Below, piece after piece: positions 25,637 to 34,150 of a stretch of 64,000 nucleotides of DNA. Numbering within the stretch: position 1 is the first letter of the stretch; each line of letters begins with the position of its first letter. The position numbers and the translations under genes are program-made. The notes beneath the pieces are model-generated. The model saw only the letters and a list, made by a program, of their open reading frames with translations. It did not search any database and had not been told where the DNA came from. The DNA is taken from positions 1 to 64,000 of the forward strand of contig JADLHZ010000139.1 of assembly GCA_020848545.1 (NCBI GenBank), given 5' to 3'. Source of the stretch: Deltaproteobacteria bacterium (lineage in GTDB: Bacteria; Myxococcota; JADLHZ01).

Positions 25637-26944
25637 ATGAAGGCACGTCATGACGCGGTAGTGATCGGTGGCTCGTTTGCCGGCGCAGCGTCCGCGGTGG
25701 CGCTCGCCAGGGAGGGCCTCGATGTTCTGCTGCTCGAGCCTGGCCTCGCCGACGCGCGGCGTCTCGCCGGTGAGCTGATTCAGGCACCGGGGGTGGAAGC
25801 GCTCGCGGGCATCGGCTTGCTCGACGCCGTTTGGGCTGCTGGTGCGGTCGCTTCTTGTGGCTTTGCGATTGTCACGCCCGACTCGGAGCCGGTGGTGCTC
25901 TCCTACGCCGAGAGCGAGGGTTGTCACCCAAACGGGCTCGCCATCGAGCACGCCACGCTCGCGCGGGTCCTGCTCGACACGGCGGCCGCCACCGCGAACG
26001 TCACCTTGGTCCGGGGGCGTGTCACGTCGGTGCGCCAGTCGAGCCACGGTCCCGCGCAGGTCACCATCTCGGAAGGCGGCAGTGAGAGGACGATCGACAC
26101 CGATCTCGTCGTCGCGGCCGACGGACGCATGTCGAAGACCCGCGAGAGCGCGGGCATCAGCGTGAAGCGCAGCGAGGGCTTCCGCATGCTCGGCTGCAAG
26201 CTCGACGGCGAGCACCTGCCCTTCGAGGGTTTCGGCCACGTCTTTCTCGGAGGGCGCCGTCCGATCCTCTGCTACCGCGTCGCGGCTGACTCACTGCGGA
26301 TCATGTTCGAGCTGACCGACGATGCCGCCGACAAGAAGCAGCCGTGCGAAGCCGATCTCGACGTGCTGCCGGCGCGGATCGCTACAGCGGTGCGCCGCGA
26401 GTTCGCCGCCGGGCGCGGCATCTCCGCCATGGTGTTCGGGCTGAGCCCCGAGCGCGCCGCCGCGGGGCGCGTGGCGCTCGTCGGCGACTCGGGCGGCTGC
26501 GTTCACCCGATCACCGCGACTGGCGTTTCGTTCTGCTTCAAGGACGCCGCGTTACTGGCACGCTGCGTTGCGCGTTCGCCGGGGGACGTCCCGCGCGCGC
26601 TCTTGGCCTACAATGAGGAGCGCGCGCGGCCGATGCTGACCCGGGTCTTGCTCGGGCCCCTGCTCGCCGAAGCCCTCGGCGATCCGGCGCCCGAGATGAA
26701 GGCGCTGCGGGACGGCTTGCTTCTCTACTGGCGGCGTGACCGGAGCGGCCGCGCCGCGTCGATGGGGCTCTTGTCGACGCACGAGCCGAGCAAGCTCGTG
26801 CTCGCACGGGAGTACGCGAAGGTCGCGGCGTACGCATTCTTGGGCTTGGTCGACGCCGAGAAGGCCCCGCCCGACCGGGTGAAGATCGCGCTAGCGCTCG
26901 GTAAACGTGCGGTGAAAGTGGCGCGCGACGTGCTCGCGCCCTGA
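25637..26944 (+). CDS. FAD-dependent monooxygenase, squalene-epoxidase-like
   Basis: 435 residues. ATG 25637 has ACGAGGGG just upstream and puts the FAD fold at residue 7 (HDAVVIGGSFAGAASAVALA); an in-frame ATG at 25583 is weaker. E at the end of beta2 (LLLEPG), the RLAGELIQAPGVEAL region, and GRVALVGDSGGCVHPITATGVSFCFKDAALLA resemble squalene monooxygenases (GELLQPGG and GD..HPLTGGG motifs) and UbiH relatives. Asp of GDS binds the FAD ribityl chain. With the CYP51-like P450 and Rieske oxygenase beside it, a triterpenoid or sterol substrate is plausible; a polyketide or ubiquinone-type substrate cannot be excluded. Confidence 0.72.
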   Translation: MKARHDAVVIGGSFAGAASAVALAREGLDVLLLEPGLADARRLAGELIQAPGVEALAGIGLLDAVWAAGAVASCGFAIVTPDSEPVVLSYAESEGCHPNGLAIEHATLARVLLDTAAATANVTLVRGRVTSVRQSSHGPAQVTISEGGSERTIDTDLVVAADGRMSKTRESAGISVKRSEGFRMLGCKLDGEHLPFEGFGHVFLGGRRPILCYRVAADSLRIMFELTDDAADKKQPCEADLDVLPARIATAVRREFAAGRGISAMVFGLSPERAAAGRVALVGDSGGCVHPITATGVSFCFKDAALLARCVARSPGDVPRALLAYNEERARPMLTRVLLGPLLAEALGDPAPEMKALRDGLLLYWRRDRSGRAASMGLLSTHEPSKLVLAREYAKVAAYAFLGLVDAEKAPPDRVKIALALGKRAVKVARDVLAP

Positions 26945-26961
26945 CGCGGGCGAGGGCGCCC

Positions 26962-28071
26962 TCACGCTTCCAAGAGCGTTTCAACGACGGTGGGCGAACC
27001 ACGCTTGTTCTGGAGTCGCTGCGCGAGGCTCGCTTGATACTCTTCCCACTTGCGCAGCGTCAGCTGCTGCGCTTTGACGACGAAGGGGTTGAACTCGTAG
27101 ACCGGCCGGCCGCCGTGCACGTCGTGGCCGAGCTGCTCTTCGGCCATGATCCAGTTGTCCTGCGCGAGCACCGGCAAGACATAGATCTTGCTCGTGAGCT
27201 TGATGAGCGGCGCGATCAGCGCTTTCGGCAGCGTGAAGTTGGTGAACGGGAGCTTGAAGCTCTTGAAGGTGAACAAATAAAAGACGTGCGTCGTTCGCTC
27301 GTCGATCGGTCGCAGGAACAACCAGTGCAGGTACTTGCCGTCGATGTCCGAGCGTTGGAACGGGTACTGATACCAGAGCTTGATCTGGCTCAGGTTCACC
27401 GAGCCCGTATCGGCGAAGTACTTCACGAACGGGCCGCCGCCGAGCGTGGTCTCGTAGCTGACCTCGATGGCGTCCTTCGTCGCTTCGACGCTGAGCAGCT
27501 TCGCCTTGTGGAACGGCCGGTAATCGCGGTGCAGAAACTCGTGGTAGAAGTCGCACACGTTCTCGACGATCATCGAGTGGTGGCACTTGTTGACGAAGTC
27601 GACCGGGATCGTGGTCCAGCCCGCGTCGATCGGATCGAGCTGCGGTAGGGCGGAGAGCGTGGCCTTCGAGCGGTCGCCGGGAAAGATCCAAACGATGCCG
27701 TACTTCTCGGCGACGGGGAAGTTGCCGACGCGGATGTCTGGCTTGTTCTTCGTGCGAACCTCGTGCGGGATGTCGGTGCACCTGCCTTCACCGTTGAACA
27801 CCCAGCCGTGATACGGGCACTGGACTCCGCAGCCCTTCACCTCGCCGAGTGAGAGCTTGATGTTGCGGTGCGGACAGCGGTCCTCGATCGCTTGAACGCG
27901 GCCTTCCTCGTCGCGGAACACGGCGATCGACTGCTTCCAGAAGACGACCTCTTTGACGTCCCCCTTCTGCAAATCCTTCGACCACATGGCCGGATACCAA
28001 TAGTCGCCCGAAAGTCCGGCGGCACGGACGCGTTCCCGATGCGTGAGGGTTGGCTCGCTCGTGGTGGTCAT
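26962..28071 (-). CDS. Rieske oxygenase (KshA/SdmA-like)
   Basis: 369 residues from ATG 28071, which has a GGAG just upstream; the frame stays open further but without a good start. Rieske 2Fe-2S ligands Cys66, His68, Cys85, His88 (DRCPHRN, QCPYHGW). The mononuclear iron site is NVCDFYHEFLH (Asn171, Asp174, His177, His181). One alpha-type subunit without a beta partner resembles steroid-ring hydroxylases such as KshA and the sterol C-4 demethylase SdmA of methanotrophs. No reductase is adjacent, so a housekeeping reductase must supply electrons. It lies 13 nt downstream of the P450 gene, as one operon. Confidence 0.85.
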   Translation of the reverse strand: MTTTSEPTLTHRERVRAAGLSGDYWYPAMWSKDLQKGDVKEVVFWKQSIAVFRDEEGRVQAIEDRCPHRNIKLSLGEVKGCGVQCPYHGWVFNGEGRCTDIPHEVRTKNKPDIRVGNFPVAEKYGIVWIFPGDRSKATLSALPQLDPIDAGWTTIPVDFVNKCHHSMIVENVCDFYHEFLHRDYRPFHKAKLLSVEATKDAIEVSYETTLGGGPFVKYFADTGSVNLSQIKLWYQYPFQRSDIDGKYLHWLFLRPIDERTTHVFYLFTFKSFKLPFTNFTLPKALIAPLIKLTSKIYVLPVLAQDNWIMAEEQLGHDVHGGRPVYEFNPFVVKAQQLTLRKWEEYQASLAQRLQNKRGSPTVVETLLEA

Positions 28072-28084
28072 TCGCTTCTCCTTC

Positions 28085-29479
28085 TCAACCGGCCGCTTGA
28101 ATGGGCGCCGCGTCGAGCGGGCTCGTGAGGGGTACTTGGACGAGGGGGCGCTTCTTGCGCCGGTAGCGCGCGCGGCACGGCTGGTGCGGACCAACGAGGA
28201 TGCGCTTGTAGTCGGGGTAATAGCGCGGCTCGAGGAGCTCGAGCTCGAAGTGGCGCGCCAGGACGCTCGACGTGGCGACCAGCTGCAGCGTTGCGAAGAC
28301 GGCGCCGAGGCAGCGGTGCTTGCCGCCGCCGAAGGCGATGAACGCGAGCGGGTGCTGGCGGTCTTCTTCGCGCCCCGGCCCGTAGCGATCGGGATCGTAC
28401 TTCCACGGATCCTTGAAGATCGTCTCGATGTGGTGCGAGGCGGCCGGCGAGCACAGGGCCATCTGCCCCGCCTTCACCTCGTACTGCTCGTAGCTGAAGT
28501 CCTTGAGCACGCGGCGCATCAGCATGATGATCGCCGGGTACATGCGTAGGGTCTCCTTGACGCTCCGCTCGAGCAAGGTCATCGCCCGCAGGTCTTCGAC
28601 CTTCAGCGTCGTCCTGTCCCCGAGCACGGCCTTTTGCTCCTCCATCACCCGCGCGAAGTAGGCCGGATGTTGGTTCATCAAGATCGTGTTCCAGCAGAAG
28701 GTGACGCCGCTCGTGTGGTGGCCGGCGAACATCACGGTGAGCAGGATGCCGACGATCTCGTCGTCGCTGAGCGCGCGGCCGTCCGAGTACTTCGCCTCGA
28801 GCAGCGTCTGCAGGATGTCGGACTCCTGCCGTCCCTCGCGGCGGCGCTCGTCGACGATGCGCTTGATCATCTCGCCCATCTTCACGCGCGCCTTGTCGCG
28901 GCGGCGGTGCGCAGGGATTGGGAGGTACGGGTTCAAGAACGACCAGAGCGTCAGCCCCCCTTCGAGCTCTTGGTACAGCCGCGCGAACTCGCCCGAGAGG
29001 TGCTTTCTGAAGTCGCCCCCGAGCAGCGCGCGGCTCGACGTGTAGATCGTCAGCTCGTTGCCGATGTCGTAGAGGTCGACCACGCCTTCGTTGTCCCAGC
29101 GATCGAAGAACGCCTCGGCTTCTTCGACGAAGAGCTCGGCGTAGGTGCGCAGGCGCGCCTCGCGCAGCCCCGGATGAAGAAACGCCATTTGCTCCTTCAT
29201 CAGCTCGGGCGTCGTATCGTAGGCGATGCCCTTGCCGAAGATCGGCACCATGAACTGGTAGACCTCCTTCTGGCTCAGCACCTCGTCGGGCTGGCGAAAG
29301 AAGGCCTCGTGCGCCTTGAGGCCGGAGAACACGACGGTGTCGGCCCCCGGTAGCTTCATGCCGAAGACATCACCGTGCCTTCGTCTTCCGCGCAGGAGAA
29401 AGTCGACGGGGTCTCTGCGTATCTCGAGCGCGTGCCCTAGAAACGGGACCAAACCATCCATCATTGCTGGTCTTGTCAT
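28085..29479 (-). CDS. Cytochrome P450, CYP51-like
   Basis: 464 residues. Haem motif FGGGKHRCLG with Cys390; ExxR at 309-312 (ETLR); I-helix AGHHTS at 252-257, the form typical of CYP51 (sterol 14-alpha demethylase) rather than the usual AGxDT; FGKGIAYDTTPELMKEQ in the B'-C region also resembles CYP51. No N-terminal membrane anchor, so soluble as in bacterial CYP51. CYP51 removes the 14-alpha methyl of lanosterol-type sterols. Sequence-level assignment to that activity is probable, not certain. Followed by the Rieske oxygenase, a combination known from bacterial sterol pathways. Confidence 0.85.
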   Translation of the reverse strand: MTRPAMMDGLVPFLGHALEIRRDPVDFLLRGRRRHGDVFGMKLPGADTVVFSGLKAHEAFFRQPDEVLSQKEVYQFMVPIFGKGIAYDTTPELMKEQMAFLHPGLREARLRTYAELFVEEAEAFFDRWDNEGVVDLYDIGNELTIYTSSRALLGGDFRKHLSGEFARLYQELEGGLTLWSFLNPYLPIPAHRRRDKARVKMGEMIKRIVDERRREGRQESDILQTLLEAKYSDGRALSDDEIVGILLTVMFAGHHTSGVTFCWNTILMNQHPAYFARVMEEQKAVLGDRTTLKVEDLRAMTLLERSVKETLRMYPAIIMLMRRVLKDFSYEQYEVKAGQMALCSPAASHHIETIFKDPWKYDPDRYGPGREEDRQHPLAFIAFGGGKHRCLGAVFATLQLVATSSVLARHFELELLEPRYYPDYKRILVGPHQPCRARYRRKKRPLVQVPLTSPLDAAPIQAAG

Positions 29480-29513
29480 GAGGGAAATCGCCCTAGCAAG
29501 CGAGGCGCGATTG

Positions 29514-29529
29514 CGTCAACTTTTGTCTA
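29514..29529. promoter_or_regulatory. Degenerate operator upstream of P450 operon
   Basis: The reverse complement, TAGACAAAAGTTGACG, shares the TAGACA half with the site at 25548-25563 but the second half is poor. It lies 35 nt upstream of the P450 ATG. Weak member of the family, or chance. Confidence 0.3.
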
Positions 29530-29653
29530 AAATGACCGCGAAAAACCGGTCGTCGTGTCCAGTGATGCGGCACGCGTTCAGTGCGGTGTGTCGATGATTG
29601 AGTCAAATAACGACATCATTATCTACAGATTGTGTGCTTCGTTGGCGCCCCGC

Positions 29654-31111
29654 TCAGCGCAAGGCCTGAATGACTGCCTCGAGTGACTTCTTCGCGTCGC
29701 CGAAGAGCATGCGGGTGTTGTCGATGTAAAACAGCGGGTTCTCGACGCCTGCGTAGCCGGCGGCCATGCCGCGCTTGACCACCACCGTGACCCGCGCTTT
29801 CCACACCTCGAGCACCGGCATACCGTAGATGCTCGAGCTCGTGTCGGTCAGCGCGCCAGGGTTGACGATGTCGTTGGCGCCAATCACCAGCACGACATCG
29901 GTCGCCGCGAAGTCCTGGTTGACGTGCTCCATCTCGTGGACGATGTCGTAAGGAACGCCCGCCTCCGCAAGCAGCACGTTCATGTGACCGGGCAGCCGTC
30001 CGGCGACCGGATGGATGGCAAAGCGCACGTTGACGCCCCTGCTGCGGAGCAGCGCGGTCAGCTCCTTCACGGCGAGCTGCGCCCGTGAGACCGCCATGCC
30101 GTAGCCGGGCACGACGATCACGCTGCGAGCGTCGCGCAGGCGCGCGGCGACTTCGTCCGCTTTGACCTCCGTCACATCACCGGCCGGCGCGACGACGGAC
30201 TGCGGCTTGCTGTCGGCGGTGCCGAAGCCACCGAAGACGACGTTGAGGATCGAACGGTTCATCGCGCGGCACATGATGATCGACAGGATCGTCCCGCTCG
30301 AACCGACGAGCGCGCCGGTCACGATCAAGAGGTCGTTGGCGAGCATGAAGCCCGCGGCCGCGGCGGCCCACCCAGAGTAGCTGTTGAGCAAGGACACGAC
30401 GACCGGCATGTCAGCGCCACCGATCGCCATCACGAGGTGCACGCCGGCGAGCCCGGCGAGCGTCGTCGCGAGCACGAGATGGAGGACGGCGCTGGGGGCT
30501 TCTGCGAGCATGAACGGGCCGGCGAGCCCTATGATGAGGAGGGCGAGGATCGCGTTCATCAGGTGACGTCCCGGCAACAAGAGCGGCTTGCCGGAGATCG
30601 TGCCCTTCAACTTGCCCCATGCGACGACAGAGCCGGTGAAGGTGATGGCGCCAACCGCCACGCCTACCCAGACCTCGGCGAGGTGCACGATGCGCTCGCC
30701 CTCCGTGCCTGCGGTGGGTGCGGTGGGTGCGAGGTACGAGGCGAAGCCGACGAGCACGGCGGCGAGGCCAACGAAGCTGTGCAAGACAGCGACGAGCTCG
30801 GGCATGGCGGTCATCTCGACGCGCCGCGCGAGCGAGACTCCGATCCCCGAGCCGACAAGAACCGTTGCCCCGAGCGCCACGACGCTCGCCGTGGGCAGCG
30901 CGGAGAGCGACTCTGGCAGCGACTCCGAGAGTGCGCTCGGGCTGACGTGACGGAGCAGCCACGCGACGACCGTGATCACCCCGGCGACGGTCATGCCGAT
31001 CATCGCGTAGACGTTGCCCTGTCTGGCCGTCTCTTGCTTCGACAACGCGCCGAGCGCGCGAATGAAGAGCACCCCGGCGAGGAGGTAGGCCACGATCATG
31101 ACGCCGTTCAC
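29654..31111 (-). CDS. pntB: NAD(P) transhydrogenase subunit beta
   Basis: 485 residues. Nine or so N-terminal TM helices ([18 protein letters not shown] ... [39 protein letters not shown] in segments), then the NADP(H)-binding domain III with [47 protein letters not shown] and [17 protein letters not shown]. It uses the proton motive force to drive hydride transfer from NADH to NADP+. Start GTG 31111 overlaps the alpha-subunit stop. It would supply NADPH for the neighbouring P450, Rieske and reductase steps, which is inference from location. Confidence 0.95.
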   Translation of the reverse strand: MNGVMIVAYLLAGVLFIRALGALSKQETARQGNVYAMIGMTVAGVITVVAWLLRHVSPSALSESLPESLSALPTASVVALGATVLVGSGIGVSLARRVEMTAMPELVAVLHSFVGLAAVLVGFASYLAPTAPTAGTEGERIVHLAEVWVGVAVGAITFTGSVVAWGKLKGTISGKPLLLPGRHLMNAILALLIIGLAGPFMLAEAPSAVLHLVLATTLAGLAGVHLVMAIGGADMPVVVSLLNSYSGWAAAAAGFMLANDLLIVTGALVGSSGTILSIIMCRAMNRSILNVVFGGFGTADSKPQSVVAPAGDVTEVKADEVAARLRDARSVIVVPGYGMAVSRAQLAVKELTALLRSRGVNVRFAIHPVAGRLPGHMNVLLAEAGVPYDIVHEMEHVNQDFAATDVVLVIGANDIVNPGALTDTSSSIYGMPVLEVWKARVTVVVKRGMAAGYAGVENPLFYIDNTRMLFGDAKKSLEAVIQALR

Positions 31112-32679
31112 TGCCGCCCGCCTTTTCTCCCGCTCGGCGCGTCACGGTGGAACATCCGCAGCATGCGATTGGTGACGAAGAACCCGCCCGCGATGTTCAC
31201 CGCTGCGAGCAGCACAGCAATGAGGCCGATGATCGTCGCGGCATTGAGCTGAGTGCCCACTTGCAAGATGCCGCCGATGATGATGATGCCCGAGATGGCG
31301 TTGGTGACGCTCATCAGCGGCGTGTGCAGCGCGGGGGTCACCGACCACACGACCTGCCAACCGACGAAGCAGGCCAGCACGAACACCGTGGAATGACGGA
31401 GGAACTCCGCTGGCGCGAAGCGTCCGAGCACGAAGAAGGCGATGATCGCGAAGAAGCCGGCGAGGTTTGTGCCCCAAGCGATGCGGGTCGGACGCATGAT
31501 CTCCTGCTGCTGTGCCTTGGCGGTCGGCGGCGGCGGCAAGGCGCGCTTGTGGGGCGGCGGCGCGGCGGGCCGCGGCGGCATCTTTGGCGGCGGCCCGCCG
31601 TTGTAGAGGAGGAGGGCCGGATGAATGACCTCGTTGTCGAGGGCGATGACGACGCCGTCGCCGACGGTGATCTCGGCGAGGAGATTGAGCAGGTTCATCG
31701 CGAAGAAGCGCGTCGCGGTGCTCGCCATGCGGCTCGCCAGATCGGTGAAGCCGATGATCTTGACGCCGTTGTGCTCGACGACGGCGCCCGGCTGACAGAG
31801 CTCGCAGTTGCCACCTTGCTCGGCCGCCATGTCGACCACGAGCGATCCGGGCTTGAGCGCCTCGACGACGTCGCGTGGCAAGAGAAGCGGCGCCTTCGAG
31901 CCCGGCACCAGGGCCGTCGTGATAATGACGTCTACCTCCTTCGCCTGCGCGCGAAAAAGGTCCATCTCGGCGGCGATGAACTCTGGGCTCATGCCTTTGG
32001 CGTAGCCGCCTTGTCCTTCACCGCTCTCGGTCAGGGCGACCGTCAGAAACTTGCCGCCGAGGCTCTCGACCTGCTCGCGCGCGGCGGCGCGGGTGTCGAA
32101 CGCAGACACCTCGGCGCCGAGCGCGCGCGCTGCGCCAAGCGCCGCGAGGCCGGCGACGCCGGCGCCGATGACGAGGACCTTTGCCGGCGGCGTGGAGCCC
32201 GCCGCGGTCACCTGAGGACCGAAGAAGCCCTGCGAGTGCGCCGCTGCCTCGATGACGGCGCGGTAGCCGGCGAGGTTCGCCATCGACGACAAGACGTCCA
32301 TCTTCTGCGCCCGCGTGATGCGCGGGATCTTCTCGAGCGCGATGACCGTGGCGCCGCGCGCAGCGAGTGCGTCGATGAGCCCGGGGTTGCGATCCGGATA
32401 GACGAGGCTCACCAAGATCGCGCCGTGCTTGAGCCGGCTCACTTCCTCGAGCGTTGGCGGGCGGACCTTGAGCACGACGTCCGCGTCCCACGCGTTCGAG
32501 ACGATCTCCGCGCCGGCGGCAGCAAGCGCTTCGTCGCTCTGGCTGGCCGCCGCCCCGGCCGCCGTCTCGACGCGCACGACGAGGCCGCTGCGCCTAAACG
32601 CCTTGACCGCTTGGACGCTGATGGCGACGCGCTTTTCACCGGGGAAGCTCTCTTTGACGATGCCGACGATGCTGCTCAC
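31108..32679 (-). CDS. pntA: NAD(P) transhydrogenase subunit alpha
   Basis: 523 residues, full-length single-chain alpha as in E. coli. Start GTG 32679 ([21 protein letters not shown]). NAD-binding domain I has [24 protein letters not shown] and [16 protein letters not shown]; a proline-rich linker (about 375-410) leads to four C-terminal TM helices ([53 protein letters not shown]). Ends in GTGA shared with pntB. A weak sigma54-like match (32693-32708) lies just ahead of the start. Confidence 0.95.
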   Translation of the reverse strand: MSSIVGIVKESFPGEKRVAISVQAVKAFRRSGLVVRVETAAGAAASQSDEALAAAGAEIVSNAWDADVVLKVRPPTLEEVSRLKHGAILVSLVYPDRNPGLIDALAARGATVIALEKIPRITRAQKMDVLSSMANLAGYRAVIEAAAHSQGFFGPQVTAAGSTPPAKVLVIGAGVAGLAALGAARALGAEVSAFDTRAAAREQVESLGGKFLTVALTESGEGQGGYAKGMSPEFIAAEMDLFRAQAKEVDVIITTALVPGSKAPLLLPRDVVEALKPGSLVVDMAAEQGGNCELCQPGAVVEHNGVKIIGFTDLASRMASTATRFFAMNLLNLLAEITVGDGVVIALDNEVIHPALLLYNGGPPPKMPPRPAAPPPHKRALPPPPTAKAQQQEIMRPTRIAWGTNLAGFFAIIAFFVLGRFAPAEFLRHSTVFVLACFVGWQVVWSVTPALHTPLMSVTNAISGIIIIGGILQVGTQLNAATIIGLIAVLLAAVNIAGGFFVTNRMLRMFHRDAPSGRKGGRQ

Positions 32680-32730
32680 GGATTCGCCTCTACGCGACGT
32701 GGGTCCCACTCACAACGATCGCGGCCGCGA

Positions 32731-34038
32731 TCATGGCTCGGTGACCGGCTTTAGGTGCGGTGCCTTCGCCCGCCTCCGCGTCGGCGCTGCCACGAGCGCT
32801 TCGGCCGCCTGGCACTTCGGCACCGCGTGGATGTTGCAGCCCCACCGCAAGCGCTCGTCGAGGCGGCAGGACCAGTGCAGCTCGCCGTTGTGCACCGTCA
32901 TGTCAGGGCAGCCGTCGCACATGTTCGCTTCGCCGTCCGCCATGACGTCGATCGGCTGGATGATCACCACCGACTGGAAGTACATCCTGCGAGCCTTCCA
33001 CGGCGCGCGCACGACGTCGCGCGCAAACTCCTTCATGGCGCGACGGGTCCCTTCGTCGAAGGGGAGAAAGGGCAGCGACGTCAGCTGACCCAGGCTGAGC
33101 AGCTTCGGCGACGAGTAGGCGAGGTACTTGCCGGTCAGCAGGTGGCTCGCCGTCTGCACGATCTCCATGTAGCGCCGGCCAACGTAGCCGTAGGTCTTGC
33201 CGGGCCGTCCCAGGCGGCCGGCGAGCAGCCACTTGAAGGTGTTTGGGTCCTTGGTGCCGCCGAGGTACGCGCACGGATCGTAGCACGGCTCGCTCTGGCG
33301 GATCCGCGCAACGATCTCGCGCGCCTCGAGCTCGCGCGGGTTCTTGTCTTGATCATAATAGACGAGCTCGTCGGCATTGATGCGAGCGCCGTTGGCGAAG
33401 TAGTCGTACTGATCGGTGCGCATGGTGCGAAAGAGGATGAAGACCATGCCGTGCACGACGTCGATATGGTCGCGCGCCCAGTCCATCAGGGCCGGCACGT
33501 GCTGCACCGTGTGCGGGAACACCGTCGAATTGAAGGCCGCGCTCAGGCCGAGCTTCTGGCACAGCTTCGCGTAGTGCAGGCGCAGCTCGCAGAGCTCGAG
33601 CTCGTTCTTGTCTTTCCAGCCCGGGCGGCCCTGGCTCGAGTCGATGTGGAAGGTGAAGCCGTGCAGCCCCGCCGCGGCGAGATCGCGGGCGAGCGCCTCG
33701 GTCAGGGCCAAGCCGTTCGTGTTGAGGATGCACTTCATGCCGAACTCGCCGGTGACCATCCGGACGATGTCGACGATCTGCGGGTGCACGAGCGGGTCGC
33801 CGCCGGCGATGGAGATGCCGTCCATGTTGCGCAGCCGCGTGAAGACCTGCAGGTCCGAGCGCACCTGCTCGAGGGACTTGTCGCTCTTCTTGTCGTTTCG
33901 CGAGTAGCATCCCTCGCAGTAGAGGTTGCAGCGCTTGGTCGGCTCGAGCCAACCGAGGATGTTGTCGTTTATCGTCCAAGGCAAGCGGTAGTAGTCGGTG
34001 CTGCGAAGGTCGGCTTTCAGGGGTGCGGTGGCTTGCAT
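32731..34038 (-). CDS. Radical SAM protein with C-terminal cysteine motif
   Basis: 435 residues. CNLYCEGCYS supplies Cys37, 41, 44 for the SAM cluster; SIAGGDPLVHP is the GGE-like motif; LNTNGLALTEALA follows. Near the C terminus, MCDGCPD and CRLDERLRWGCNIHAVPKC look like a shortened SPASM/twitch auxiliary cluster region. Such proteins include HpnH-like lipid enzymes and peptide-modifying maturases. No peptide precursor was found close by; the surrounding oxidative enzymes favour a small-molecule or lipid substrate. It carries a perfect operator palindrome upstream (34121-34136). Confidence 0.78.
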   Translation of the reverse strand: MQATAPLKADLRSTDYYRLPWTINDNILGWLEPTKRCNLYCEGCYSRNDKKSDKSLEQVRSDLQVFTRLRNMDGISIAGGDPLVHPQIVDIVRMVTGEFGMKCILNTNGLALTEALARDLAAAGLHGFTFHIDSSQGRPGWKDKNELELCELRLHYAKLCQKLGLSAAFNSTVFPHTVQHVPALMDWARDHIDVVHGMVFILFRTMRTDQYDYFANGARINADELVYYDQDKNPRELEAREIVARIRQSEPCYDPCAYLGGTKDPNTFKWLLAGRLGRPGKTYGYVGRRYMEIVQTASHLLTGKYLAYSSPKLLSLGQLTSLPFLPFDEGTRRAMKEFARDVVRAPWKARRMYFQSVVIIQPIDVMADGEANMCDGCPDMTVHNGELHWSCRLDERLRWGCNIHAVPKCQAAEALVAAPTRRRAKAPHLKPVTEP

Positions 34039-34120
34039 GTTCTACACTCTCCTGCACCAGGCGGTGCATCCGGTTGTTGCGGCCGCGCAGGTCCTAGCCG
34101 AGATGACGGCGCGAATAAAG

Positions 34121-34136
34121 TGGATATAGATATCCA
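34121..34136. promoter_or_regulatory. Perfect TGGA-N8-TCCA palindrome
   Basis: TGGATAT-AG-ATATCCA pairs in all seven positions. It is 83 nt before the radical SAM ATG (34038) and 15 nt past the stop of the GH44 gene, so control of the radical SAM gene is the sensible reading. Confidence 0.6.
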
Positions 34137-34150
34137 GTATTGGTGATCGT

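Noticed and set aside
32693-32708. Possible sigma54 promoter for pntAB (TGGGACCCACGTCGCG, minus strand)
   Set aside because: Only the GG-GC spacing fits; -24 and -12 are both off consensus, so it is not counted with the others.
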